In this document: in pieces, positions 1 to 11,694 of the stretch
Layout: the number at the start of each line of letters is the position of its first letter
Position numbering within the stretch: the first letter of the stretch is position 1
NCBI GenBank assembly: GCA_950106755.1
Contig: OX467083.1
Coordinates: 43,166,555 to 43,230,554 of the forward strand
From: Climacium dendroides
Lineage: Eukaryota > Streptophyta > Bryopsida > Hypnales > Climaciaceae
DNA length: 64,000 nucleotides
Reading direction: 5' to 3'
Program-made: the position numbers and the translations under genes
The notes under the pieces: model-generated
The model's input: the letters and a program-made list of their open reading frames with translations, nothing else
The model's database searches: none
What the model was told of the DNA's origin: nothing

Positions 1-102
1 TACTTTTTAATAAACTACAATTTCAATCTATAGTTTTGAACTTTGTTTAATCATACTACTAAAATCATAAGTCCCTCTGTAATATCACAAATGCAACCAT
101 TA

Positions 103-928
103 ATACAAGGGGCTCGTGCTTGCTATGCTACGCATTCATTGTATCAAATATTAGTAAAATTTTGATATATTTGAATAGAATGCATGATAATGATTTCAAT
201 AAGTCTTTAAAATAATTATTTCAAATATTTTGTAAAAAAAATTTCAATCATGCATACATAGAAATCGTATTTTCACACAATGTGATATTACAGAAATAGA
301 GTAGCAATTCACAATCACCTTTGTAATATCACTTTTTACAAAAGGTGATGTTATGAAAATAATATAGTCATTGCAATTGAGGTGATATTAAAGAGGATCC
401 ATAGGATGATATTATAGAGGTGATAAATCCATTGCTTCTCTTGGCTTTACACTTCTTTGCACTTCTATGATTTTGTTCTTTTGTGAGCTTTGAGCTTTCA
501 TGATTTCAATTTTCTATTGCTACTACCAAATGATTTTGAAAAATTTATTCAATTGAAGTGATTTTGGATTCCACAACAATTAAGCTGTTGAGATTTGACA
601 AAGTTTTTGAGATTTATAAGTTTTTCTTTTCAATTCTTTAATTTGGGTTGCCATTTTTTGTAATAATGGAGTCAAATTTCTAATGCATTCTAATGTATGT
701 GTATCTTTTATAGTATTTACCATTGCATATGTTTCATTCATCATTCAATAAATTTCTATTGTATATTTCAATATATGCTTATTAATAAAAAAAATTATAC
801 AAAGATTTTAGTCATTTTTATTTGAAGATTTATTGAAATTTTTGTTCTGCATTCTATATAATACATAAAAATTCTTATAAAATTCTAATGATGAATGCGT
901 AGCATAGCAAGCGCCAACCACTAGTATT
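103..928. mobile_element. Non-autonomous element with terminal inverted repeats, about 0.8 kb
   Basis: A 22-bp perfect inverted repeat whose core is GCTTGCTATGCTACGC lies at 118-139 and 891-912. The similarity continues outward imperfectly (TTAATACAAGG against the complement of CTAGTATTGA), so the true ends are near 103 and 928. The interior is AT-rich with no ORF of note. The right end CCACTAG followed by T resembles the CTAG-type ends of Helitron/Helentron elements, but symmetric terminal repeats also fit an ordinary MITE. Class unresolved. Confidence 0.6.
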
Positions 929-1555
929 GACTAAAAGTTTAGGATGTTGAAAATTCCCTACTCAAATAACATATGAAATTATTTTTAGAATAGGTTGAAA
1001 AATGAATTAAAATATCATGTTTTTCAACTCAAATATTTACAGAGAACATATGTAGATGACTATTGCATCATTATTCAAGGAAATTGAATTTTAAATAGAG
1101 AGTTATTTTTAACAATTTTTTGTTCATTTTTTAGACAATTTAAAATTAAAATAAAATAGGGATATAAAAATTATTTTCAGCTTTATAGTGTGTTTTTTTA
1201 CTTCAAAATTTATAACTAATTATAACTAACAAATAAAAATATTAATAATTCACAATATAAATTTTCAAAGTAGAAGAATCTTCTCATATTTTTTCTTTTC
1301 CTTTTATTTAAGTTTTAGAACATAAAATAGGGGATTGGAAATTTTAATGCATGTAGATTTTAATGGACATTCTAAGTGATCTCCTTGTGGTCAAAATTAG
1401 TAAACGGAGCTTTTTAGTGGCACATAAATTTTGCCTGATTTGGAGATTTTTAGAGAGATAGAGGTAGTATTTTACTTGAGCGAATATTTGTCATTATAGA
1501 CCTTCTTTCTTATCACTAAATTTCTAAAGATGGCATCATTCTTCACAAAGAATCA

Positions 1556-3071
1556 ATGCATATAATTTTTAAATGAACTAGTGAATTGTCATCCATGTTT
1601 GCATCTTTCATCCATGACCATAGATCTAAAAATAACTTTATCGTTCATACTTTTGCACCCCACAAACAAATGAAACAAACAACCATGCTATAAAATATTC
1701 TTTCCCCTATAACACTAGCTAACTACTATATCTTCTTGTTAGAATCAACAAAAAATATTTCTAAAAATAAATTTTAGAATTTCTAAGAAATCATTTTTCA
1801 ATAATATTTTTTATTGTTTTATTGAAAAGGAAAAAAATATTTATATTTCTAACCCTTAAAGGATGGATTGGCAACCATGGAAATCATTAAATGATTTTTG
1901 AAGCCTTCAAAAGATAGTAAGTTCCTGGAATGTGGGGAATGTGAGAACACTACAATCTAACGTGGTCGAAAGATGGCCACATCAAATAATAATATTTGAT
2001 TTATTTAAAAAAATTATTAAAATAAAAAATTATTATTATTATTATTATTTTAAATTTATTTATTATTATTATTTTAAAAACATTTAAAAAAATAAAAAAA
2101 TAAAAAAATAAAAATTTATTATTATTTTAATATTCAATAAATTGATAGTGCTACAATGCTCACAACAAAGGAACAACTCCAAAACAGTCTTCTAAAGGCT
2201 TCAAATCCCTTCTAATGCATCCAATTTTTTTTTAAATCAATGATTTTTAAAATGAATGCAATAATTTTTAAATCAATGATTTTCAAAATGGATGCATTTT
2301 TTTAAATCAATGGTTCTCAAAATGGATGCATTTTTTAAATCAATGATTCTCAAAAAAATAACTACAATGTCATTTAAGCATATATCAAATCACATTTCCA
2401 AATTTTAATCAATTATTTGGTACACAATGCTAACCTTGACCACCATCTACAATAGTAATTGAGTTGATGCCAAAGGGTTAAGTGTAACTACTTGATTCAT
2501 GTGTTTTGGAGAGTATAGAAAACAATCTTTATTAGGGGTTGAATTCTCTGAGAATTGAGAAATAGCACTCTTTGTATGGCTCTCTGTGGATTTGTGGAGC
2601 TCTCATTCTCTGAAGATTTGGAAGTACCACCCTTCTCTAGAGGTGAAGAAATGGATTGGAGAAAATTTTCTTCAACAATTTTTCAATCCTCTTGAAACGC
2701 TTTCACCGCTTACTTGACACACTCTGAGTTTGGTCTAAGTTTTTCACTTTGAGTTCTATCCAAATTTAACACTACTTGAACCACTTGCGTTTTGCAGCAT
2801 TTATGACAGTGAATCTTGTTCTCTAAGAAAATTTTCTATGCTACTCACATTCAAAAGGGATGTCACACTTTGTACAATAGCTCTACATTGGCTACTCTTT
2901 TCTTTCACTAGCTTTGCATTCTTTTGCATTCTTCAAGAAAATTTGCTTCTTGGAGGAAGTCTGACTAACCCTATTAGAGTGATGAAACTCTTTATACAAA
3001 TATGATCATGGATGAAAATGCAAACATGGATGACAATTCACTTATTCATTCGAAATTATATACATTCATCA
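1556..3071. mobile_element. About 1.5-kb element with long terminal inverted repeats
   Basis: The block at about 1556-1622 recurs inverted at about 3001-3071. Both contain the core GTGAATTGTCATCCATGTTT, and similarity runs about 65 bp with a few mismatches. The interior has a tandem repeat (2225-2356) and a stretch around 2540-2700 resembling 20270-20400, so it looks composite. No transposase frame is visible. The right end lies just upstream of the leader of the phosphatase-like gene. Confidence 0.55.
2225..2356. repeat. Tandem repeat, unit about 40 bp, three to four copies
   Basis: The phrase TTTAAATCAATGATT, followed by CAAAATGGATGCA in several units, is repeated head to tail with small changes. 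It lies inside the 1556-3071 inverted-repeat element. Confidence 0.75.
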
Positions 3072-3399
3072 CATGTTTTTGTTCATGCAAAGACTGCTCT
3101 CCGAGCCAATAACCCCCTTCGTTGTACAGATTCGCACCCGGAAGCAACAGTTTCTTTCAGGAATTCAACGAAGCTTAACCAGATGCAGTAATTTTGTAAG
3201 GTGGGTCCAACAATCTTGACTCAATTGCTGTGAAATTCACTTCTAACACAAGTTATCATGCAATTAGGAAGCGTTCCTGTACATGTTCTCCTTTCTGATT
3301 ATGATACTGTGTCAATTTTTGACCCGGTCTTAATCCTTTTGCACGTGATGTGTGTTTGAAAATTGCGGATTCTTGTTGGGATGTTTGCAGCTTGAGATT

Positions 3400-4219
3400 G
3401 CTCGTGAGCTCAATTAGGGCTTCGTATGGTAGCACTCTGCGTCTTGGAGCAAAGTCAGACTGTGGGCTTACAATCTAGTCTTGCCGGTCCTCGTGGCGCC
3501 ACTTCTTTACCCTGTTGGTGACTTCAGGTCGCTGCTCTGGCTTGTAAGTCTGATTTGGTAGTTACAATTGTTGTAGTAAGCTTTGTGTTTGTTCTTCAAT
3601 GGTTTTCTGATGATGGGATTCACTCCCCCTGTCTCACTGAATTCATTTTGTGTTCTTTTGCAGCAATTTGTGATTTCAGTGCAATTTGGTATGATTTGTG
3701 AGTCATTAGGCTTATTTCTTATGGTAAGGTTTCTGGTGTTGCAGATCACCACACTGTCGGCACCTCTGAAAGAGGAAAGCTGACGGGTAAGCTCTCTCAG
3801 GTTTTGTAGTTTCTATTAGATTTGATTGGTTTTAGGGTTCCAGGGTTTCATGTATTTAGGATCTCGAGAACTGTGGTTTGCTGCTCCAATCGCTGAAGCG
3901 TCTTTTCAGGGGAGAGATGTAGGGTAGAGGATCCTATTGCATTTATCAAAATCAAAGGTCAATGAGATCTACCCTTAGGAGATCTTTTTTTAATTGCCCT
4001 TTAGAATTTGTATATTTTTTTGTTAAACCTCAATCACCTTTCTGGGCTTATCACAGACCCTATTCTCATAGTTGCCGTCCTGCTTAACACCGTAGGGTTT
4101 GTGATTCATGAGGTCCTCTTAAGGTGTAAAATCTAGCCCTTTGTTCAAGAAGTGGAACGAGCTAAAGGTTGGGTTAACCCTAATGGACACTCTCATGCGT
4201 GTTGTGGAATTTTAACAGG
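3400..4219 (+). promoter_or_regulatory. Leader and probable 5'-UTR introns of the phosphatase-like gene
   Basis: No ORF of note is present, but the region is less AT-rich than its surroundings. It has plausible splice signals: GTAAGT at 3544, a pyrimidine-rich stretch ending in TTTTGCAG at 3656-3663, GGTAAG near 3724 and GTTGCAG near 3743. The tract TTTTAACAG at 4211-4219 reads as a 3' splice site two bases before the first coding ATG. I infer a multi-exon 5' UTR. The exact transcription start cannot be seen. Confidence 0.45.
4048..4128 (+). repeat. Dispersed short element, copy 1 (5' leader of phosphatase-like gene)
   Basis: ATCACAGACCCT is followed after a spacer by AGGGTTTGTGAT, making an inverted repeat, and then by CATGAGGTCCTCTTAAGG. 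The same arrangement occurs at 39875-39965, and half of it at 51784-51850 on the other strand. All three copies lie in non-coding DNA near the 5' ends of genes. Confidence 0.55.
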
Positions 4220-4220
4220 A

Positions 4221-6412
4221 ATGACGTTGGCCTATATGAGTGTGCCGGATGCTTATGGCGTGGTAGAAGCAGGCGTGTTCAGATCCAAGGCCCTGGATCT
4301 GCACAATCTGCCGTTTCTGTTGCACCTGCAGCTGCGCACCATTCTGTATCTTTCCCCTGATACTCTTGCCAAGGCTGTAACCGACTTCCTCGACAACAAC
4401 AGGATCAAACTGGTTTGTTTCTTCCTTCAAAGAATAGTTCTAGTTGCCTTGCTCTCACTTCAGTATATTTCAAGCATTTGGGGTTGAACATGCAGATGCA
4501 TCTAGGTGTTGGAGAATGGATGCCACAGGCCTCATGGAAGCCCATAAGTGAGGAACTTATAAAGGATGCACTTGAGATTATCCTCGATGTCAATAACCAT
4601 CCAATCCTTGTTATGTGCTCGTGAGTATTCCTTTACTTCTCTTTTCTGTCTCTTTTCTGTGAATATGTACTTACAAATATGTTGATGGTAAATACTGTCA
4701 GTGTTTGATGCCACGCTTCTGTACTGATCATCTACCTGTTAAATTGAGCTGCCAGGGCAGGTATACATATGACAGGCACGGTTGTAGGCTGCCTTCGCCG
4801 TCTTCAGCAGTGGAACTTGACCCCCATATTAGAAGAGGTTAGCTTCCATAACGTTTTTTGGAACATAGATATGAAATCAAGTGATGGATCAGGAGTTGTG
4901 GGTTGCATTCTTTCTTCTGCAGAAAAAGTATCCAGATGTGAAGAGGGGTGTCATCTGCAGAATAGTAGGCATGATAATCCATGTTGTGGTTTTGACTAGA
5001 TTTATGAATTTTCGTGTATCCCTTTTTCTACGTATGATAGCTTTGTTCTTTGAATTATTGTGGGTGGTGCTCTCATGACCTCGGTAATATCTGATGGGTG
5101 ACTCCTCTGGGCGAGGCAAGCAGTACAGGCGCTATGCCAAGAGCAAAGCACGGTACGCCAATGAGCAATTTATGGAGCTGTTTGATGAGGATCTTGTAAC
5201 ACTGCCAGAGCATTTACCGGAATGGTTCATTGACCAGCGCCGGATGATGGTACAGTCACAATCGCATAGTATTTTCTGTAGCCCTATAGATCAGTGCCAA
5301 TATATGATGCCTTCTTAAGCATAACCTGATTGTTTGTTAATCTTAGGAATATTGAAAACCTAGTATGCTTGTGTAGCTCTTGTCCAGGTCTGTGCCCTTG
5401 CGGCTTTAAGAGTTTAAGGTTATGTTGCAACTTCATCTTAGTTGCTGAGGCTAGAATGGGAAGCATGTTGTGTACTATGTTCACTTGGTTCCTTATCTGA
5501 GCAACTGTACAACCCTCTCCAGATGAATTTGTTATGTCTTATAGTTGGATTTGCTTTAGGAGGAGGAAGAAGCTGAGTTTGCAGAGCAACTGCTTCGAGA
5601 GCAAACCTCTAAACTTGGAGCACAATTGCAAGGGAGCATGTTCACTAAAGCAGAAATCACCAATGAGGTACATCTGTCTATGCTACATAACTGATCATCT
5701 GAATGCCGTTTGCTAAGAAGCCACTGTTTTATTTATTATTTGACCGTCGAGGTTGTACTGATGCTTTAGCTAAATATTAATCCTTAAAAGCTCCCCCCTA
5801 TAGCCGTGTGGTCAAACTTCAGATTCTGCCTTCGCTTTTGTCCCCGTGAATAAGCTAAGTTTGTTGTAATTATTACGAATTTTTGAGGATGCTGCGGCAA
5901 GAAAATGAGCTCAAAAAAATATCAATTTCTTTGTAGAGTTTAATTTTCCATGAGGAACATCAAGTTGGAACCCGTTGTGAAAGGTTATGTTTACATTACG
6001 AAATTTGAAGAGGGAACCTAGTACTGTGGTAGTACATATCCAACTTGCAATTGCAATAACTTTCTCAATTTTAGGAATTTCTGAGAATTATATAGTGGGT
6101 TAGAAACCATCATTGATTATGCTTTTTTATGTTAGTTTGAAGGTCAAACTTCATTGAAATCGTCTTCCAGGCCCAAACGGAGCTCGAATATGAAAAAGTC
6201 TGAGAGTGACACAATACACCGTGTGCACCTTCTGAATGTCTCATTTGACTCTTTCTGTCCAGGTGCAAGCAATTGCAGAAAGTGAAAAGCCCAAAGTAGT
6301 GATGACAGCTGACGCTGACACACCAGGTTACAGGAAGTATTACTATTCTTCGAGTAGTCCATTGACGACAGAGAACCGCTCTTACAAGCGGAAAATCATA
6401 GGCAAGGTCTGA
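4221..6412 (+). CDS. Atypical dual-specificity phosphatase-like protein (Siw14/OCA type), signature Arg replaced
   Basis: Six exons join in phase: 4221-4412, 4475-4620, 4756-4837, 5124-5249, 5560-5667 and 6263-6412, giving 267 residues. The N-terminal half has the plant/fungal atypical DSP pattern (VFRSKALDLHNLPFL, then LRTILYLSPD). The signature loop reads VMCSAGIHMTGTVVGCLRR (residues about 111-129), then LQQWNLTPILEEYRRY. The catalytic motif of this family is C-x5-R. Here the Cys is present but the Arg position holds Met, so hydrolysis of phosphotyrosine or inositol pyrophosphate is doubtful. It may be a pseudophosphatase, as known for some OCA-type proteins. The C-terminus (from about residue 170) is acidic, then basic (KRKIIGK), without a known domain. 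The start is the first ATG after the 3' splice site at 4219; in-frame stops lie upstream. Gene identity is strong; function is uncertain. Confidence 0.88.
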
Positions 6413-7525
6413 GTAAACCCAAATGGTTCACGGTGAGTGGTTAATCATTCTCAGCATGAGCTGGGACTCTTCACTTATGCATTTGTGAACGCAGATTATA
6501 TTCTTGGCTATCACTTTTCCCGTAGGTTGGTGCTTTCAAGACAGCTTTTAAGGTAACCACACCTTAAATCCCCCCCCTGCAGAATGTATAGATTACTATT
6601 GAAATTTTAGATTAATAATTCTTTGTGCCTTCAAAATGTACACAATTTGCATCCTAAGCATACGCCATTGTGCAATAAAAAATTTTCCATTTTCTGTGGC
6701 ATCCTTGTGATTCCACAAAGCTTAATGCTTTTACAATCTTTTTGGTTGCTGTAGCACACACTCATTCTTCCAGAGTGTACCACTTGTTCAATTGTATATA
6801 TTGAAGGTAGGTCGGATGTTCATGTGAAGCGTGCTTTCATACATAAAATTATAAACCAATGGTCTGAAGGTCCCTAAAGTGCCAAGAGTATAGGACAAAA
6901 CTCAAGAATATCAGAGCGAGAGAGCTAGTTGACTGAATTGCAAAATTCAACATTTGCAACATTTACTCCAGTATCTTCTAGAGGAATATCGTAAGCTTTA
7001 GACTTTGGGACTTATCTCTGCAATTCTAGAATATTATATAGAACTGCTCTTTGTGGCATCCATCAAAGTAAACACTTGAGTTGCGCTGGTGCTCCTATGG
7101 GGAATCGTTCTTGTGTCCAAGGACCACTTTGGGATCCTTAATAATGCAGGTTCTGGGGTAAGAATTCTGTTTTAGCTTATGCAGTTTTATGCCTTTTTTT
7201 TTTTGGTTTGTCTGCATTTGAATGCCGGTGGTGTGGGAGAGTTTACCAGTTTGGCTCATCAGTGTTTATGAATGTTCATTCTTGGGTACACTTGAACTTC
7301 TAGTTCAGGAAAGGTTGGTCACAACTACTTTGAATTAGGCTTTTTATATTCAATGAAAAACATCTGTGTGACAACTATGCTGATTCAACTTTGTGAAATG
7401 TTAGATGCTATGATGTGCAGGAAATCAATTGTCTTCAAACTGCATCTAGACTAAGTTAAAGGTCTCAAGTCTTTGAGTTTGCTCAAGGTGAGCTTGTTGG
7501 AATAGATGCCAGCATGCCACCTTCA
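6413..7525. other. Intergenic, 3' flank of phosphatase-like gene
   Basis: AT-rich DNA holding the 3' UTR at its left end. I see no coding exon, RNA gene or clear repeat. Confidence 0.6.
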
Positions 7526-7850
7526 TTAAGGTAGGAGCTTCTAAAAGCGCACAGGCTCCACCTCCTCAAATGTACACTATTTGTACATGTTGCTTTTGTG
7601 TAGTCTTTAGCAATGTACAATCAACAGTGTAGAATTTAGGAGGTGGACAATTTTAGAGCCCTATGCCATTTGAACTTCAAAAACTCATAACTAATTTCAC
7701 AAAGCTCCAAAAAATATGAAATGACTTGGATTAGATGCCAATTCCACTTGTCTTCCAAGGAATATTCACTGAAAAATAATTCAAGAAGCTTCACCTCTCC
7801 AAAATTCAGTTTCAGCTCTTAAATGGGCAATTTATGGACCTCCTACCTTT
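7526..7850 (+). mobile_element. 330-bp hairpin MITE, copy A
   Basis: Starts TTAAGGTAGGAGC and ends GACCTCCTACCTTT, so the ends are inverted repeats. The first third holds an internal foldback (CACCTCCTCAAATGTACAC against GTGTAGAATTTAGGAGGTG). The second part (CCACTTGTCTT, AAGAAGCTTCACCTC) matches copies at 15408, 23259, 43264 and 45655. No ORF. This copy lacks the AAAATCGCC stretch next to the first arm. Confidence 0.85.
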
Positions 7851-8439
7851 GTTGTTTTATTTTTGTTGTGAGCTTCATGCATGGATGGAGGGCTGTATTG
7901 GAGTGTGCTAATTTTGTTTAATTTGACACAATTGTAACTCTGAATGCAGTGTTCTCGCAGTCATGTTTTGGACATTTTTGGGTTTAGGCCATTTTATAGG
8001 AAAGGTGTGAAAAATTGAACCTTGTTTTAAAGAATATTGAATATGTTTTTGATGAGTATGGTAGTGTTTAGTTTCCATGTGGTAATTTGGAACCAACATT
8101 CTAGTTGGTTTCCACCATCTAGGTATTATTTAATTTTTTGCATTGCTTGTGGTCAACTTCTAATAAGTAGACAACACAAATGAATAATTTATTTGATTGA
8201 AAATGGAAACATACCACTTCAAGTAGGAGGAACCTTTTGAGGAATTTTTTTTATTTTCCTTCACAAAGTAACTTGTGAACAGAGGATAGATTTGGGCCTT
8301 ACATGATGAGATTAGGAAACAGACATCTGGTGCCACTGGTCATGAATTTCCAACCACTTTTGGGCCTACTATGGAGTAGAATCCTCGTGAATTTGGAATC
8401 TATACCTTATTAGTTGTTTTTTTCTTAAAATTCAAGTGT

Positions 8440-8870
8440 ACAAATGTGCACTACACTAATATGGAAATGTGTAGAAGTTTTTTTGATATCTTTGACTGCA
8501 TGGATTGAAAGATTATAATGTTTGAAGTTAGAAGAATTTTTTTTTGACCTTACCTAATAGGACCATTAAACATTAATTCTTCTCAGAGTGAGATTTCACT
8601 TTATATGAATTTGTTTTTTTACACTGGCATCTTGTATCATATAAGTATTATATTTGTGAAATTTCAAAAGTAGAAGAAGAATTTTGTACATGCATGTTAT
8701 TTGAAGTTGCCTAAGCTATCCAAAAAATTCAAGATAGTATAACATTTGATCTAGGTACCTAATTGGAAAAAAAATTATATTTCTACTTAGGGGATATATG
8801 TTCACATCTTATGTCAAAAATTCATGAACATCCAACCAAATTGACTTTGTGCGTAACTACCTAAGATCTC
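8440..8870 (+). repeat. Dispersed repeat, about 430 bp, copy 1
   Basis: Contains GATTGAAAGATTATAATG followed by TTTGAAGTTAGAAGA. The whole stretch resembles the complement of 23690-24120, and a short piece recurs near 61165. No ORF; the ends are not defined. Confidence 0.6.
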
Positions 8871-10680
8871 TTACGTATGTTGAATAGTCACTTAGTCCTT
8901 TAGAGATTAAGAACAAGATCAAGTATTTAAAATTAGAGCTAGTCTTATATCTAGAAGTATTTTGAGCAAATAAAACTTGTTATTTAGAAGTTGTGTTTCA
9001 GTGTTAGCTTAGAGCTTATAAGCATGATAAAATATTTGAGCCTCCCAAAGCTTGTTATTGTTGTTAAAGTGAATTTGAATCAAAGTAAGAAGCAATAACA
9101 CCAAAGCATATACATTTAAAGAAGTATTCTATTACAAAAATGGAAGACCTTTGATTCTTGTCCCTCTTTCAGCACTTGATTTCATAGTTGGATGATACAA
9201 TTCACTAGATTAAATGTTGGTTTACACTAAAGTAACCAATCTATGACAAGCAAAAGGCCCATCACACACACCCAAGGAATGACTCATTAAAGTCTTGTAT
9301 CAACTCATGATAGATTTTTTTGAATAAATGAAACTTGGGCTATATTAGGTTGAATTAGTGGATACAATCAACATCTTGAATGATGGTGATGGAGTGATTG
9401 GTGACTACAAATAGAGCCTCCACTTTTTGAATGTAAATTCATTTTAGGAAGTGACTTTTTTAGGCCTTCATGTTATGGCAACATTAGGAAATATTGTGAT
9501 TGCATTAGGTGAGTAAGATGACTTTTCGTTGATTTGGAGGAAGTCTCGAGACTCATTTAAGTCAATTGGGCAAAAACACTTCAAAAACTCATAACAGATC
9601 CTTACTTTGTCACAAAAAATCAATTGCAATCCCCATTTCTCATGTTTGTCTTTATGTGAGAAAAAATTTAAATTTTTTGACAATGCCAATAGGACAAACT
9701 AGTCATTATGTTTATTAGAGGTTACTTTACTTTAATTCCTAGTAGGCTTAGAGTAGGTTTATAGTTCTATTACAAGATAAAATGAAACGTGGCATATAAT
9801 TCTACTCATGAATATAGTTAATAGCTAAGGTGCAACCTTAGTAAAGCAATGTTAGTCTTGCTTTAATGATGTATGGTAATTTACTAGCATTAATGATGTG
9901 TGGTAATTTAGTTAACCCTATGGTGCATGAATCTTTTATTGATTTTTTGCATGTTTTTGCTTACATCTGTATAAATACATATTATTCACCTCAATTTCAT
10001 TAGATCCATCATCAATTTTGCAACAATCAAGCATTTATTTAGTTTGAATGAATGAGAAGTTATGTGGTCAAAAAAGCTCCTAGAACCTCTTTGTTCATCT
10101 TTCCAAATTGGGACCTTGGAGCACAAACTAAAATCATAAAGTCATCTAGTCATGTAATGCTTACATTGGCTTGGAGGATGCAATTGTGCATGTGCATCAA
10201 GGATTTTTTTCCAATTAATTTGGATAGTGCAAGTAGCAATCTTCACTAGAGCAATTGTTTATGTCTAATTAAATGAATAAAACATGCAAAATGTGGATGA
10301 AATTTAAATTATTCATCCAAAAATGTACATTCATCCTAAAAAGAGAAATATTGTCCTAAGAATAAGTAACAATTCAGCAATTTCATTCACTAAGAATGAA
10401 GAAATATATCACTTAATATTCATATTGCTTTTGAAAGAAAGTAGAATTCCTGCATACCTAGGTGCACCTACCTAGTAGAAGACAACCTCTATTGGTTTGT
10501 AAAATTGCGTATCCAAATAAGAAATCGGGACATTCAAACTGGAATCCAGTCAATGCTCATAAGTACATGGCTGTGGTGTATAAAGTTGTACTGTACAATG
10601 TATTTGAAAGTCTAGAGAAGATTTTTTTTTGTCATTAATTTTTCTTATATTGAAGTTGTGATACACAAAGAAATGAACAA
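8871..10680. other. AT-rich intergenic DNA
   Basis: Only short random ORFs. A near-duplicate of about 28 bp (ATTAATGATGTGTGGTAATT type) sits at about 9865-9920. Nothing else recognisable. Confidence 0.6.
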
Positions 10681-10682
10681 TC

Positions 10683-10752
10683 GACTTGGCATGGCTTGGC
10701 ATGGCTTGGCATGTTCCCTTCCCCAAGTCATGCCAAGTCATGCCAAGTCATC
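10683..10752. repeat. Inverted tandem array of a 10-bp unit
   Basis: Three units of CTTGGCATGG on the left (10683-10713) face three complementary units of AAGTCATGCC on the right (10725-10752) across an 11-base spacer. This makes a self-complementary structure with about 27 paired bases. It could extrude as a cruciform or arise from slippage in a foldback. Confidence 0.8.
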
Positions 10753-10769
10753 CAAAAATATCTACCACT

Positions 10770-10880
10770 CAGAGGAATCAAAATTGTACTAATTATGATT
10801 CCATCATTTAATTTATAAAAATTCTCAAGAGAATCAAAATTGTACTAATTATGATTCCCTCATTTAATTCATAAATGAAT
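10770..10880. repeat. Direct duplication, about 56 bp
   Basis: AATCAAAATTGTACTAATTA and the following CATTTAATT occur twice head to tail with few differences. Confidence 0.8.
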
Positions 10881-11694
10881 TCTAATCTTGTAACACAATC
10901 ACATATTGTATGGTTGAGATTTCTATACGTTAGTGACAGTTACACCTAAAACTCTTCAAAAGCAACGATGTTTTTAAACCCAAAACCCAGACGATGGGCC
11001 TTTAGGGGTTATTTGCTATTAAGCAATGTGAAGATTCACGATTAGCAAACCAGAAATCACTCATGTCAAGGAATGGAAACAGTGGTAGTCTGTCCACTAA
11101 AAATATCAAAGGAAAGAATTTTTCATTACTTCTGGTTTGAGTCCAATTCGAAGCTGCAGAATTCTGGTTCTAGTTTTCAACAAAGAATGGCAACAAGTTT
11201 ACAAAATCGCCTAACCCAATATTCAACCGTGCTTACTTCCCCGAACCATAGCTGGCATCAAGTGTCAGGGAAGAAACTAAAATCATGAAGATTGCCCAGC
11301 ACTACCGAAATATCCTAGAGTTCACTCTTTTTACCAGATCCAGGTTGCGCTGACGGTAGTTACGAGTGACTGCAGGTGTATCAGGAATGGGTGCCTCAAC
11401 GGTAAACCGATCCATATCAGTAGAGCTGCACAAATTCATTATTGGCTCAACTGCGATAGCTTGGCCTTCGCAGGAACAATGAATTTCAAAAAAAGAGCAA
11501 TATTTTTTTCTGTAAAGGGAAGGGAAAAGACCTCTCCACTCATCAACTAACATGGCATGGTCCCACTACTTTCTACAAAATCTTCACTCTAGACGTTGTC
11601 TAGATGCGGGGTTCTCCAACGGTGTCTCACTGGTAATTTAAATAGGAGAAACCAATTATTCAAATCAGCTTGCTGGCATGGAGTTTCTGATGAA

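Noticed and set aside
4048..4128. Intronic C/D-box snoRNA for the dispersed element
   Set aside because: GTGATNNATGA loosely recalls a C box, but no consistent D box (CTGA) or terminal stem is present in all three copies.
4756..4837. Alternative acceptor at 4760 giving MCSYTYDRHGCRL
   Set aside because: It destroys the conserved GTVVGCLRRLQ reading and the downstream phase.
11302..11553. 83-residue minus-strand frame after ADK
   Set aside because: No ATG-based support or motif; it lies in the 3' flank of ADK, whose stop and C-terminus are clear.
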